A DNA stretch of 64,000 nucleotides from Lachnospiraceae bacterium. Its GTDB lineage: Bacteria; Bacillota; Clostridia; Lachnospirales; Lachnospiraceae. Below the pieces are notes generated by a model. It saw only the letters and a list, made by a program, of their open reading frames with translations, searched no databases and was not told the origin of the DNA. The position numbers and the translations under genes are program-made. Below are positions 32,664 through 41,979 of this stretch, one piece after another (within the stretch, counting starts at the first letter, position 1; every line of letters begins with the position of its first letter). The DNA lies in NCBI GenBank assembly GCA_015057025.1, contig SVFD01000001.1, positions 248,001 to 312,000 of the forward strand. The letters are read 5' to 3'.

Positions 32664-33764
32664 ATGGCAATTTATATTATTCTTGCAGTATTTACTTGTG
32701 TGCTTGCCATGCTTGTAGAACAGAATGATTTGGTTGCTGTGTCTGAAAACAGAACCTATCCTTTTCGAAATTCTACCAGACAACAGGTAAAGAATATGAC
32801 ATTAATCAGTATGATTTTTTGTGCGCTGTTTGGTGTTTCGGCCTGTCGAATTGCTATAGGGCATGATTACTGGGAATATACTTCTATTTTTAATCTGATT
32901 GCTCAGAACAGACATGTGTCCACAGAGTTTGGCTTTAACTTATTGGTTAAAGTTTGCCACTTTATTTTTGGAAGTGATAACTATTTGGTGATTTTCGGTA
33001 TCGTTGCCTGTGTGACTGTGTTTTTCTTTCTTAAGGCAATTTGTGATCAATCGGAAAGCTTTGGATATTCCTTTTTTCTCTTTATGGCATTTGGATATTA
33101 TTTATCAAGCTTTAATTCGATTCGTTATTATCTGGTATTGGCGGTTGCGTTATATTCCGTAAAATATATCTTAAAAAAGGATTATGTGCGGTTTGTGCTA
33201 TGTATTTTGTTGGCGGCACCGTTCCATATGGCGGTACTGTTTGTGTTGTTGGCATATCCTCTTGCGCAGATGAGATGGAATAAGTGGAATGTTCCGATTG
33301 TAAGTGTAATTGTGGCGACGCTTTTATTGTTTCCGCAAGTTTATCGAAAAATTATTTTTTTGTTTTATCCGTTTTATGAAGATTCGTTATATGACACGGG
33401 GGAAACTTCGGTTATTAATATTGCCAGATGCATCGGAGTAATAATTTTTAGTTTGATATATTATAAGAGTGCATTAAAGAATAATCGGAAAAATATGTTG
33501 TATTTTAATTTGAATATAGAGGCATTAATTTTATATTCCTGTTGTTCGTTTATTCCGGTTATTTCTCGTATCGGATTTTTCTTAAATATATTTCAGATTT
33601 TTCTGATACCGTCCGTATTGAAGTCTATTCCGAAGAAATGGCAGCGGATTGTATGGACGATTATGATAATAGTGGCAGGAAGTGTATATTACCTGTTATT
33701 TTTACAGTCCTGCAAGGACGACGGTACAAGAATTGTTCCGTATCTGAATTGGATATTGAATTAG
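32664..33764 (+). CDS. EpsG family protein (Wzy-like polysaccharide polymerase)
   Basis: 366 residues with about ten membrane segments, start after a perfect AAAGGAGGT. The EpsG family pattern is visible: FCALFGVSACRIAIGHDYWEYTSIFN (in part), FNSIRYYLVLAVALYSVKYILKKDY and LAAPFHMAVLF. EpsG proteins are the Firmicutes counterpart of Wzy, which joins flipped repeat units into a polymer at the outer membrane face. The codon usage is AT-rich, as is usual for polymerase genes. It is 13 bp before the next glycosyltransferase gene. Confidence 0.85.
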   Translation: MAIYIILAVFTCVLAMLVEQNDLVAVSENRTYPFRNSTRQQVKNMTLISMIFCALFGVSACRIAIGHDYWEYTSIFNLIAQNRHVSTEFGFNLLVKVCHFIFGSDNYLVIFGIVACVTVFFFLKAICDQSESFGYSFFLFMAFGYYLSSFNSIRYYLVLAVALYSVKYILKKDYVRFVLCILLAAPFHMAVLFVLLAYPLAQMRWNKWNVPIVSVIVATLLLFPQVYRKIIFLFYPFYEDSLYDTGETSVINIARCIGVIIFSLIYYKSALKNNRKNMLYFNLNIEALILYSCCSFIPVISRIGFFLNIFQIFLIPSVLKSIPKKWQRIVWTIMIIVAGSVYYLLFLQSCKDDGTRIVPYLNWILN

Positions 33765-33777
33765 GCGGAGAGAAAAT

Positions 33778-34572
33778 ATGGTAAGTTTTACAATAATTAC
33801 TGTGACTTATAATGCAGGCAATAAATTAAAAGAAACAGTATCCGATGTTTTAAAACAGACATATGATAATTATGAAATTGTTATTAAGGACGGATTATCC
33901 AAAGACCAATCATTAGAACTGATTCCAAGGTCAGATCGAATAAGGCTGAAAAGCTGTAAAGACAGCGGGATTTACGACGCAATGAATCAGGCGGTTGAAT
34001 TAGCGACAGGTGACTACATTATTTTCATGAATTGCGGCGACTATTTTTATGATGAGAATGTATTGAAAAATGTTGCTGATATAATTGAGAAACAACCCGG
34101 AAAAGGTATTTATTACGGAGATGTGTGTTCCAGAATCAGTCAGACTGTGGACCATGCGACATCTCAAATAACAGATTTTGTATGTTTTCGTCATATTCCC
34201 TGTCATCAGGCTTGTATATTTGCCCGTGAACTGTTTGCAGAAAGGGCATTTGATTTAGAATATAAAATAAGGGCTGATTATGAGTTTTTTTTGCGGCAAT
34301 ACTATCAAAAAGAAATCAGACCTTTATATACCGGAATCGTGATTGCGGATTATGAAGGCGGCGGCTATTCGGAGACGAAGGAAAATCTTAAAAGAGATAA
34401 GATGGAGCATCGAAAGATTACTTCGTTGTACATTAAAAAGAGTAAGCTGTTATTGTATAGATTGATCATGTTTATTACCTTACAGCCCTTACGTCGTAGA
34501 ATCGCACAGAATAAACATTTGGCGGGCACATATGACAGGGTTAAAACAAAAACTTCCCAAAATAGGAAGTGA
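33778..34572 (+). CDS. Family 2 glycosyltransferase (WcaE-like)
   Basis: 264 residues. Motifs are VSFTIITVTYNAGNKLKETV, VIKDGLSKDQS, DSGIYDAMNQAVELATGDYIIFMNCGDYFY (in part; Asn-Cys-Gly-Asp instead of DxD) and CHQACIFAREL. The DSGIYDAMNKA pattern is characteristic of colanic-acid WcaE-like enzymes that transfer sugars such as fucose. GDP-L-fucose is made by genes at 58953-63418, so a fucosyl donor is plausible (inference). The basic C-terminus may touch the membrane. Confidence 0.85.
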   Translation: MVSFTIITVTYNAGNKLKETVSDVLKQTYDNYEIVIKDGLSKDQSLELIPRSDRIRLKSCKDSGIYDAMNQAVELATGDYIIFMNCGDYFYDENVLKNVADIIEKQPGKGIYYGDVCSRISQTVDHATSQITDFVCFRHIPCHQACIFARELFAERAFDLEYKIRADYEFFLRQYYQKEIRPLYTGIVIADYEGGGYSETKENLKRDKMEHRKITSLYIKKSKLLLYRLIMFITLQPLRRRIAQNKHLAGTYDRVKTKTSQNRK

Positions 34573-34605
34573 TGGGATGAGTTCGAAAGAAAGGAATTTT
34601 CCACA

Positions 34606-35931
34606 ATGAGAGTTTTATGGCTATGTAATCGGTGTTTGCCGGTGATTGCAGCACATTTAAATATGGATGCCGGAAATAAAGAAGGCTGGCTTGCCGGACT
34701 TTCGGAACGTATTTTGGCGGAAAAAAACGATGAACTCACCTTGGGCGTTTGTTTTCCGGCCGGTAAAGAATTGGCAGAGTGGAAAGGCGAATATGAAGTT
34801 ACTGCATATGGCTTTTATGAGGACTTAGGACATCCGGAAAAATATGATGAAGCATTGGAAGTTCGTATGCAAGAGATTGTGGATGATTTCAAGCCGGATA
34901 TGGTACATATTTTCGGAACGGAATTTCCACATACTTTGGCTATGGTGAAGGCTTTTAATAATCCGCAAAGGATGCTTATTGGTATCCAAGGGTTGTGTTT
35001 TGTGTATGCAGATGCTTATTTGGAAGGATTACCTGATGAGGTAATAAAACGATCTACATTGCGTGACTTTTTGAAGAAAGACAATATTTTGGAGCAACAG
35101 AAGAAGTTTTATCGCCGAGGCGCATACGAGCAAAAAGCCTTGGCATTAACCGGAAATGTTACGGGAAGAACAGATTGGGATCGTCATTATACAGCTGAAT
35201 GTAATGCAAATGTTAATTATTATTTTATGAATGAAACTTTGCGTTCGAATTTTTATGAGGGGCAATGGGATTACAAAAAATGTGAGAAATATTCCATTTT
35301 TGTCAGTCAGGGTGATTATCCTATAAAGGGTCTGCATTTCCTGTTGCGTGCCATGAAGGATATTTTGGAAGAATATCCGGAAAGTAAAATATATGTTTCG
35401 GGAAACTGTATTACCGGAGATGACGGATTGAAGAAGAAAGTAAAAATGGCATCCTACGGTAAATACTTAAGAGAGTTAATCGAAAAAAACAGTTTGCAGG
35501 AACATATTGTATTTCTGGGGAATTTAGATGCAGAGCAGATGAAGCAGCGTTATTTAAGCAGTAATGTATTTGTATCCCCGTCTACAATGGAAAATTCGCC
35601 TAATTCCGTGGGTGAGGCAATGATTCTTGGAGTTCCGGTGATTTCCAGCAGAGTCGGTGGCGTTCATAATCTTTTGGAAGACGGAAAAGAGGGTATTCTA
35701 TACGAGCCTACCAATGTGCAGGCTTTAGCGAATGCAGTGATTAAGGTGTTTGATGCCTATGAATATGAAGATGCGTCCAGAATGCGCCCTATCCGTGTAA
35801 AAGAAGAGGAAATTGAAGAGATACGTATGTATCCTGAAAATGCCAGAAAGCATGCAATGGAAACACATAATCCGGACACAAATTATCACAGATTATTGGA
35901 AATTTATGAGGATATTTGTAAATGCGAGTAA
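34606..35931 (+). CDS. Family 4-type (GT-B) glycosyltransferase
   Basis: 441 residues. The N-terminal GT-B domain starts MRVLWLCNRCLPVIAAHLN; a DMVHIFGTEFPHTLAMVKAF segment follows. The C-terminal donor domain contains SQGDYPIKGLHFLLRAMKDIL, a typical Gly-rich region, and FVSPSTMENSPNSVGEAMILGVPVISSRVGG (in part) with the E-x7-E-like acidic pair. GT4 enzymes are retaining and use nucleotide sugars in the cytoplasm. It overlaps the next gene by 10 bases. Confidence 0.88.
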   Translation: MRVLWLCNRCLPVIAAHLNMDAGNKEGWLAGLSERILAEKNDELTLGVCFPAGKELAEWKGEYEVTAYGFYEDLGHPEKYDEALEVRMQEIVDDFKPDMVHIFGTEFPHTLAMVKAFNNPQRMLIGIQGLCFVYADAYLEGLPDEVIKRSTLRDFLKKDNILEQQKKFYRRGAYEQKALALTGNVTGRTDWDRHYTAECNANVNYYFMNETLRSNFYEGQWDYKKCEKYSIFVSQGDYPIKGLHFLLRAMKDILEEYPESKIYVSGNCITGDDGLKKKVKMASYGKYLRELIEKNSLQEHIVFLGNLDAEQMKQRYLSSNVFVSPSTMENSPNSVGEAMILGVPVISSRVGGVHNLLEDGKEGILYEPTNVQALANAVIKVFDAYEYEDASRMRPIRVKEEEIEEIRMYPENARKHAMETHNPDTNYHRLLEIYEDICKCE

Positions 35932-37100
35932 CTTTTGTTTCAAATTATATTAATCATCATCAAATTCCCGTATCAGAGGTTTTGTATGAAAAGTGGGGGG
36001 AAGGATATCATTTTATTCAAACAGAACCTATGGAAGAGGAACGCATTAAACTTGGTTGGAACAATGAAATAAAAGGGATTCCCTACTTGTTATGTTATTA
36101 TGATGACCCTCAAGGTTGTCAGCAGTTAATAGAAGAAAGCGATATTGTTATTTTTGGCGGTACGGATAATGAAGAATATATAAAGAGACGGCTTGAAAGC
36201 GGTAAAATAGTGATTCGTTACTCGGAGCGTTTGTATAAAAATGGACAGTGGAAGGCAATTTCACCCAGAGGTTTATATCAAAAATATAAAGATCATACAC
36301 AATATCGTAATTCACCGGTATATATGCTGTGTGCAGGCGGATATGTAGCACACGATTTTCATATAGTACATGCTTATAAAGGAAAGCGGTTTCGTTGGGG
36401 ATACTTTCCGGAATTTGAAGAAAGTACAAAAGAAGAGCGTTTGCAATGGAAAGCGGAGGGCAGAATCCGAATTCTGTGGGCAGGGAGATTTATTGACTGG
36501 AAACATCCTGAATCGGCATTGGAGGTTGCAAAGGTCTTAAAAGAAAAAGGCCATGATTTTACCTTGACATTCGCCGGCGGCGGTGAAATGGAAGACGAGT
36601 TAAAAAGATATGTGGAAGAACATGGGTTGAAGGAATATGTTCACTTTGAAGGATTTTGTGCGCCTGAACAGGTCCGTAGCTTAATGAGGCGCTCGCATAT
36701 TTATCTTTTTACCAGCGATTATAAAGAAGGCTGGGGAGCAGTTTTAAATGAGGCGATGAATAGCGGTTGTGCAGTAGTGGCAAACCACGGGATTGGTGCT
36801 GTGCCATTTCTTCTAAAGCATAATGAGAACGGATTAATATATCAGAACGGCAATATAAAAGAACTGACGGAACTAACAGAACGGTTATGCCAAAACCGCG
36901 AAGAGAGAATAAGATTTGGTGATGCTGCATATGAAACCATAGCAACGGAATGGAATTCGAAAAACGCAGGTGAGGCGTTGATAGAATTATGTGAGAATGT
37001 AGCGGTTGGGAAGATAGAATTTCGTGAACACGGACCATTAAGCGAAGCACCTATGATAAAACAAAATAAGATGTATCAATATCTTACAAAAAAAGCATGA
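35922..37100 (+). CDS. Family 4 (GT-B) glycosyltransferase
   Basis: 392 residues, beginning 10 bases before the previous stop, so translation is probably coupled. The N-terminus is MRVTFVSNYINHHQIPVSEVL and the donor-binding half contains ILWAGRFIDWKHPESALEVAKVL, HVHFEGF-like and FTSDYKEGWGAVLNEAMNSGCAVV with the EGxxxxxxE pattern. Substrate unknown. Like its neighbour it should add a sugar to the growing lipid-linked repeat unit. Confidence 0.9.
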   Translation: MRVTFVSNYINHHQIPVSEVLYEKWGEGYHFIQTEPMEEERIKLGWNNEIKGIPYLLCYYDDPQGCQQLIEESDIVIFGGTDNEEYIKRRLESGKIVIRYSERLYKNGQWKAISPRGLYQKYKDHTQYRNSPVYMLCAGGYVAHDFHIVHAYKGKRFRWGYFPEFEESTKEERLQWKAEGRIRILWAGRFIDWKHPESALEVAKVLKEKGHDFTLTFAGGGEMEDELKRYVEEHGLKEYVHFEGFCAPEQVRSLMRRSHIYLFTSDYKEGWGAVLNEAMNSGCAVVANHGIGAVPFLLKHNENGLIYQNGNIKELTELTERLCQNREERIRFGDAAYETIATEWNSKNAGEALIELCENVAVGKIEFREHGPLSEAPMIKQNKMYQYLTKKA

Positions 37101-37137
37101 AAGGTGCTCTTGTTGGATAGAGATTAAGGGAGAATTT

Positions 37138-38130
37138 ATGCAGGAACTGATTTCGGTCATTGTACCGATTTACAATGTAAAACAGTATTTGGAGCGCTCG
37201 GTGGGAGCACTTTTGAATCAAACATATCAAAACCTTGAAATTATATTGGTTGATGACGGTTCCACGGATGGAAGTGAAGATATGTGTGATGAGTTTGCAC
37301 GCAGAGATTCTCGTGTAAAAGTGATTCATAAAGAAAATGGCGGTTCCAGTTCGGCAAGAAATTTAGGGATAAGGGCAGCACAAGGTGCTTATATCGGGTT
37401 CACGGATAGCGATGACTATGCAGAATTAGATTTATATGCAAATTTATATCAGGTTTTTCAAAAACACGAAGATGCAGTTATAGTACAGGCTATGTCCAGC
37501 AACTATTTAGAGGATGGTACACAAATTTCAGGACCGTACAGAGATAGCGGAAATACGAACTTTCTGAGTAGAAATGAAATGTTTCGTATGCTTATGATGC
37601 ATGTGGGAGACAGTTCATTTTGCACAAAACTGATTCGTGCGGATTATATGAAACAGTTTGCTTTTTTAGAAGGCGAATTAAATGAAGATTTTGAACTTTT
37701 ACTTCGTATGTTGGATGGTGTAGAAGGTGTCTATTCCGTAGAAAAAAATGGATATAATATTGAGTTGAGAGGCGGTAGTAATTCAAGAAACGTTTTTCGT
37801 AAGGTTTATTATGATGCCATTATTCGTAACAGTAATAAGGCATATAAGATTATGGAAGAAAAATACCCTCAATATAAGGAAGAGGCAGAACGATTTTGTT
37901 TTATTCAACGATTAGATTATCTGCTCCATATTCCTGTTAATCAGATGAAGAAAGATAATGAAGTTTGCATTAATATTTTGAAAGAATTACGGACGGGAAG
38001 AAATAGAATTCGTAAGAATAAGTTGTTGTTGCCAAAGGAAAGAAAAAATCTACTGATATTAAGCTACATTCCCAGATTTAGTAAGCGATGTCATGGTGTG
38101 ATTATGAAGTTAAAAAAACAGAAAAAATAA
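37138..38130 (+). CDS. Family 2 glycosyltransferase
   Basis: 330 residues, standard GT-A enzyme: ELISVIVPIYNVKQYLERSV, VDDGSTDGSEDMCDEFA, NGGSSSARNLGI and FTDSDDYAE with the metal-binding DxD. The C-terminal third is helical and basic (RTGRNRIRKNKLLLPKERKN) and probably contacts the membrane or the lipid-linked acceptor. Start after GGGAGA. It is followed by the ABC flippase gene after 58 bp. Confidence 0.9.
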   Translation: MQELISVIVPIYNVKQYLERSVGALLNQTYQNLEIILVDDGSTDGSEDMCDEFARRDSRVKVIHKENGGSSSARNLGIRAAQGAYIGFTDSDDYAELDLYANLYQVFQKHEDAVIVQAMSSNYLEDGTQISGPYRDSGNTNFLSRNEMFRMLMMHVGDSSFCTKLIRADYMKQFAFLEGELNEDFELLLRMLDGVEGVYSVEKNGYNIELRGGSNSRNVFRKVYYDAIIRNSNKAYKIMEEKYPQYKEEAERFCFIQRLDYLLHIPVNQMKKDNEVCINILKELRTGRNRIRKNKLLLPKERKNLLILSYIPRFSKRCHGVIMKLKKQKK

Positions 38131-38188
38131 AAATATATAAGCAGTATAGTTTAGTCTATAAGAAGTAAGCGGACGGAAGGATTTGACA

Positions 38189-39934
38189 ATGCGTAAGATT
38201 TGGAAAAAACTAATGGTATTATTGGATGGTAAGCAAAAACGAACCATGATTCTTTTAGTTTTTATGATGTTAATCGGTGCGATATTGGAAGTGTTTAGTG
38301 TGGCGACTGTCATACCTGTGGCCAACATCGTTTTTATGCCGGAAGAAATTCATGAAAATAAATTATTATCCGCAGCATATGAAATGTTTGGCTTTGAGTC
38401 GGATAAAGCTTTTGGGATCGCAGTCATGTTACTGTTAATAGTGGCATTTGTATTAAAGAATATATATATTTATTTTATGCAGAAGGCGATGTATCATTTT
38501 GTCTATACGAATCAATTTAGAACATCTGAGCGAATGATGAAAAATTATATGCGCAGAGGTTATGAATTTTATTTGAATGCAGATACGGCGGTAATTCAAA
38601 GAAGTATTACATCAGATGTAAATAATATGTACGGATTGATTTTAGCTTTGTTACAATTGATTTCGGAGTCAATTGTTTTTGTTGTACTATCTGTTGTTTT
38701 ACTTGTATCTGATCCGTTGATGACGATTATCATTGCTTCTTTGCTGGGAATTACATTATTGATTATTAAGGTGGTTATTAAACCAATTATGCATCGCGCC
38801 GGTGAAGACAATCAGGAATATTACAGTAATCTGTTTAAGTGGATAAATCAGACAGTTATCGGCATCAAAGAAGTAAAAATCGGCGGCAGGGAAAAATATT
38901 TTATTGATACATATGCTGAGTACGGAAAGGGATATGTAAATGCCGTTCAAAGATATACATTGTATAATAATATTCCGAGATTGGTTATTGAAACTGTTTG
39001 TGTTGCAGGTATTGTAGCATACTTGCTGTTTTTGTTTTTGAACGGAGGAGAAACCGAAAATCTGTTGGATATTATTGCTGCCTTTGGTGTAGCATTGATG
39101 CGAATGATGCCTTGTGCCAACCGAATCAATAATCAGTTAAACAGTATTTCTTATTTTGAACCGTTTTTTATGGGTGTCTCAGACAATCTGCAGGATGAAA
39201 TTGATGGTAAGAATACCGACGTTTCAGTGTTTGAAGTGCAGAAGGAGAAATTGCCGGTTAAAAATGAAATCGTTATGAAAGATATATCCTATAAATATCC
39301 CAATACTGAAAAGTGGATTTTAAAGGACGCCAACGTTACGATTCCAATTGGCTCTGCAGTTGGTATTGTAGGAGAAACAGGTTCGGGGAAATCTACTTTT
39401 GTGGACGTGTTGTTAGGCCTTCTTGTGATGCAGAAGGGCGAAATAACAGCTGACGGGCAGAACATATTTGAAGGTAACAATTACAGAAAGTGGTTGAAGA
39501 ATGTAGGATATATTCCTCAAACTGTTTTTATGATTGATGATACTATCCGTAAAAATGTTGCATTTGGTATTCCTGAGGATGAAATTGACGAAGAACGCGT
39601 ATGGGAAGTTTTAAAAGAAGCGCAGTTAGATGAGTTTGTAAAATCTCTTCCGGAAGGACTGGAAACAGGTATCGGAGAACGAGGTATCCGATTATCCGGC
39701 GGACAAAGGCAGCGTATCAGTATTGCAAGGGCTTTGTATGATGATCCGGCGGTTTTGGTTTTGGATGAAGCAACTTCTGCCTTGGATAACGACACAGAGA
39801 AAGCGATTATGGATTCCATTAATCATTTGCATGGTAAAAAGACACTGATTATTATAGCACATCGTTTACAAACGATTGAAAAGTGCGATGCGGTATATCG
39901 GATTGAGGGAACAAAAGCGGTACGTGAAAGATAG
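38189..39934 (+). CDS. ABC transporter with fused permease and ATPase (PglK/MsbA-like flippase)
   Basis: 581 residues. I prefer the ATG at 38189 (AAGG eight bases upstream) to the TTG at 38183. Six membrane segments (~15-320) precede an ATPase domain with Walker A GETGSGKST, Q-loop region YIPQTVF, signature LSGGQRQR, Walker B VLVLDEATSALD and H-loop AHRL. Half-size exporters of this kind flip lipid-linked oligosaccharides (PglK) or other lipids (MsbA). No Wzx/MATE-type flippase is visible in the window, so this protein is the best candidate to export the repeat unit to EpsG. It sits inside the glycosyltransferase run, which fits. Confidence 0.88.
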   Translation: MRKIWKKLMVLLDGKQKRTMILLVFMMLIGAILEVFSVATVIPVANIVFMPEEIHENKLLSAAYEMFGFESDKAFGIAVMLLLIVAFVLKNIYIYFMQKAMYHFVYTNQFRTSERMMKNYMRRGYEFYLNADTAVIQRSITSDVNNMYGLILALLQLISESIVFVVLSVVLLVSDPLMTIIIASLLGITLLIIKVVIKPIMHRAGEDNQEYYSNLFKWINQTVIGIKEVKIGGREKYFIDTYAEYGKGYVNAVQRYTLYNNIPRLVIETVCVAGIVAYLLFLFLNGGETENLLDIIAAFGVALMRMMPCANRINNQLNSISYFEPFFMGVSDNLQDEIDGKNTDVSVFEVQKEKLPVKNEIVMKDISYKYPNTEKWILKDANVTIPIGSAVGIVGETGSGKSTFVDVLLGLLVMQKGEITADGQNIFEGNNYRKWLKNVGYIPQTVFMIDDTIRKNVAFGIPEDEIDEERVWEVLKEAQLDEFVKSLPEGLETGIGERGIRLSGGQRQRISIARALYDDPAVLVLDEATSALDNDTEKAIMDSINHLHGKKTLIIIAHRLQTIEKCDAVYRIEGTKAVRER

Positions 39935-39952
39935 GTAAATACGGAGTAAGAA

Positions 39953-40969
39953 ATGAAACTTAGCATTATTTGGCCGGTATACAATATGGCAGCTGATGGT
40001 TCGCTAGATTTTTGTATAAAATCGTTATTAGCGCAGACGATTCGAGATTATGAGATTATTGCCATTGATAATAAGTCAATTGATAATTCGCTTGAGGTTT
40101 TAAAGTCTTATGAAAAGAATTATCCTGATAAAGTGAAAGTAATTGCGTCATCCGATAACAGATATCAGGGTGGAGCTTACAATTTAGGTTTACGGGCTGT
40201 TACAGGAGAGTGGATTAGTTTTATAAATGACAGAGATTGGATTGCTCCGGATTATTTTGAAAAATTATTTGAAAAAGCGGCAGCTACCGGTGCTGATATC
40301 GTAGGATGTAATTACAGCATTAAATATACAAGAGACTACGAAATTGGTGAGCGTATATATAGTGACTATTCCCGGTATACGGGCGAGATGAATGAAGAGA
40401 AGTACAAGGCTACTGTATTAAATGCAGACAGTATAGTTGCGGGAATATATAAGTATTCTATTTTCTGGAATAACGGCATTTGGTTTCCGGAATATATGTT
40501 TTATGAAACGAATACTGTTGACATTTTAGCCATGCTGTATTGCGGCTGTTTTGCTTATGTAGATGAACCTTTATATTATAAGTATGAAGCCTCAATAATG
40601 TACGGTTCGGTTGCGGAAAAGTGCAATGATAGGATGCAAACTATGGAAATTCTGTTGGGAGAATGTTATAAACGAGGTTTTTTGGACGAGTATTCGGAAG
40701 AACTGGAATATCGTTTTACAGATTCTTTTTATGTAACTACATTGTTCACTTATATGAGACAGGTTCCGTTTTATAAAAGAAAACTCTCTTTTTTGAGATT
40801 ATTGCGAGATGGAATTCTGGCATATTATCCTGAGTATGCCACTAACTCTTATTTTGAAGAAAAGCAGGATGTGATGATTAAGAAGACGGCAGATATACAT
40901 TGCAAATCGCCATTTTTGTTCCTTTGGTATTATACAATATTGCATTTTTTTCAAAATAATAAAAAGTGA
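39953..40969 (+). CDS. Family 2 glycosyltransferase
   Basis: 338 residues: MKLSIIWPVYNMAADGSLDFCIKSLL (in part), IDNKSIDNSLEVL, YQGGAYNLGLRAVTGEWISFINDRDWIAPDYF (in part). The metal motif is NDRD, a variant of DxD. A later FYETNTVDILAMLY probably corresponds to the acceptor-side acidic motif. The C-terminal region is rich in aromatic residues. It lies 18 bp after the ABC flippase gene. Confidence 0.85.
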   Translation: MKLSIIWPVYNMAADGSLDFCIKSLLAQTIRDYEIIAIDNKSIDNSLEVLKSYEKNYPDKVKVIASSDNRYQGGAYNLGLRAVTGEWISFINDRDWIAPDYFEKLFEKAAATGADIVGCNYSIKYTRDYEIGERIYSDYSRYTGEMNEEKYKATVLNADSIVAGIYKYSIFWNNGIWFPEYMFYETNTVDILAMLYCGCFAYVDEPLYYKYEASIMYGSVAEKCNDRMQTMEILLGECYKRGFLDEYSEELEYRFTDSFYVTTLFTYMRQVPFYKRKLSFLRLLRDGILAYYPEYATNSYFEEKQDVMIKKTADIHCKSPFLFLWYYTILHFFQNNKK

Positions 40970-41006
40970 AAAGCTATTGAACTTTCGGAGGAAAGGTAAT
41001 AAAAAT

Positions 41007-41933
41007 ATGGATAAGTGTTCGTTGGTAGTTCCTTGCTATAATGAGGAAGAAGCAATACCGCTTTTTTATGAAGAAACTGAAAAAGTAATTCTCAATATGC
41101 CGTATTTGGAATTTGAATATATTTTTGTCAATGATGGCAGTTCTGATAAAACTGCTCAAATTATAAAAGAATTGGCAGAAAAGGATGGAAAGGTACATTA
41201 TGTTATGTTTTCCAGAAATTTCGGGAAAGAAGCGGCTATGTATGCAGGAATGAAAGAGGCAACCGGCGATTACGTAGTTATTATGGATGCAGACTTACAG
41301 GATCCGCCTGAGTTGTTACCGGATATGTATAATTCAGTAATTAATGAAGGATATGATTGTGTGGCAACCCGTCGGGTGGATCGTAAAGGAGAGCCTCTAA
41401 TCCGTTCATTTTTTGCAGGAATATTTTATCGGATTATGAATAAAATGGCTAGGATTGATATGGTGAATGGTGCCCGTGATTATCGTTTTATGAAACGTGT
41501 TATGGTGGATGCTATTTTGGCTATGGAAGAATACAATCGTTTTTCGAAAGGTATATTCGGATGGGTAGGATTTGAAACAAAATGGATTCCTTTTGAGAAT
41601 CGCAAGCGGGTAGCAGGGAAAACAAAATGGAAATTCTTTTCGTTATTTAAATATTCATTGGAAGGTATGGTTGCATTTTCGACAGCACCATTGGTATGGG
41701 CTTCTTTTGTCGGATTATTATTTTGCTTTATTGCCTTTATCGCAGTGTGTATATTAATTGTAAGGGCATTGGTATTTGGAGACCCGGTTGCCGGTTGGCC
41801 CTCTTTGGCATGTATGATTACTTTTTTTGCGGGACTTCAGTTGTTTTGTAGTGGAATTATAGGGATGTATATGGCAAAAGCATATTTAGAAGTTAAAGGA
41901 AGACCGATTTATATTGTTAAAGAAAAGAAATAA
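41007..41933 (+). CDS. Polyprenyl-phosphate glycosyltransferase 1 (GtrB/DPM1-like)
   Basis: 308 residues from ATG 41007; the in-frame ATG at 40977 contains the GGAGG ribosome site and is rejected. GT-A domain: CSLVVPCYNEEEAIPLFYEE, VNDGSSDKT, FSRNFGKEAAMYAGMKEATGDYVVIMDADLQDPPE (in part). Two membrane helices at ~230-255 and ~265-290 are characteristic of GtrB enzymes, which make polyprenyl-phosphate-sugar on the inner face. The next gene encodes a GtrII-type transferase that would use this donor outside the membrane. Together they form a side-chain glycosylation pair. Confidence 0.92.
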   Translation: MDKCSLVVPCYNEEEAIPLFYEETEKVILNMPYLEFEYIFVNDGSSDKTAQIIKELAEKDGKVHYVMFSRNFGKEAAMYAGMKEATGDYVVIMDADLQDPPELLPDMYNSVINEGYDCVATRRVDRKGEPLIRSFFAGIFYRIMNKMARIDMVNGARDYRFMKRVMVDAILAMEEYNRFSKGIFGWVGFETKWIPFENRKRVAGKTKWKFFSLFKYSLEGMVAFSTAPLVWASFVGLLFCFIAFIAVCILIVRALVFGDPVAGWPSLACMITFFAGLQLFCSGIIGMYMAKAYLEVKGRPIYIVKEKK

Positions 41934-41979
41934 ATCTATTAATCACTACGGAAATTGTATCTAAACGGATGGAGAAAAG

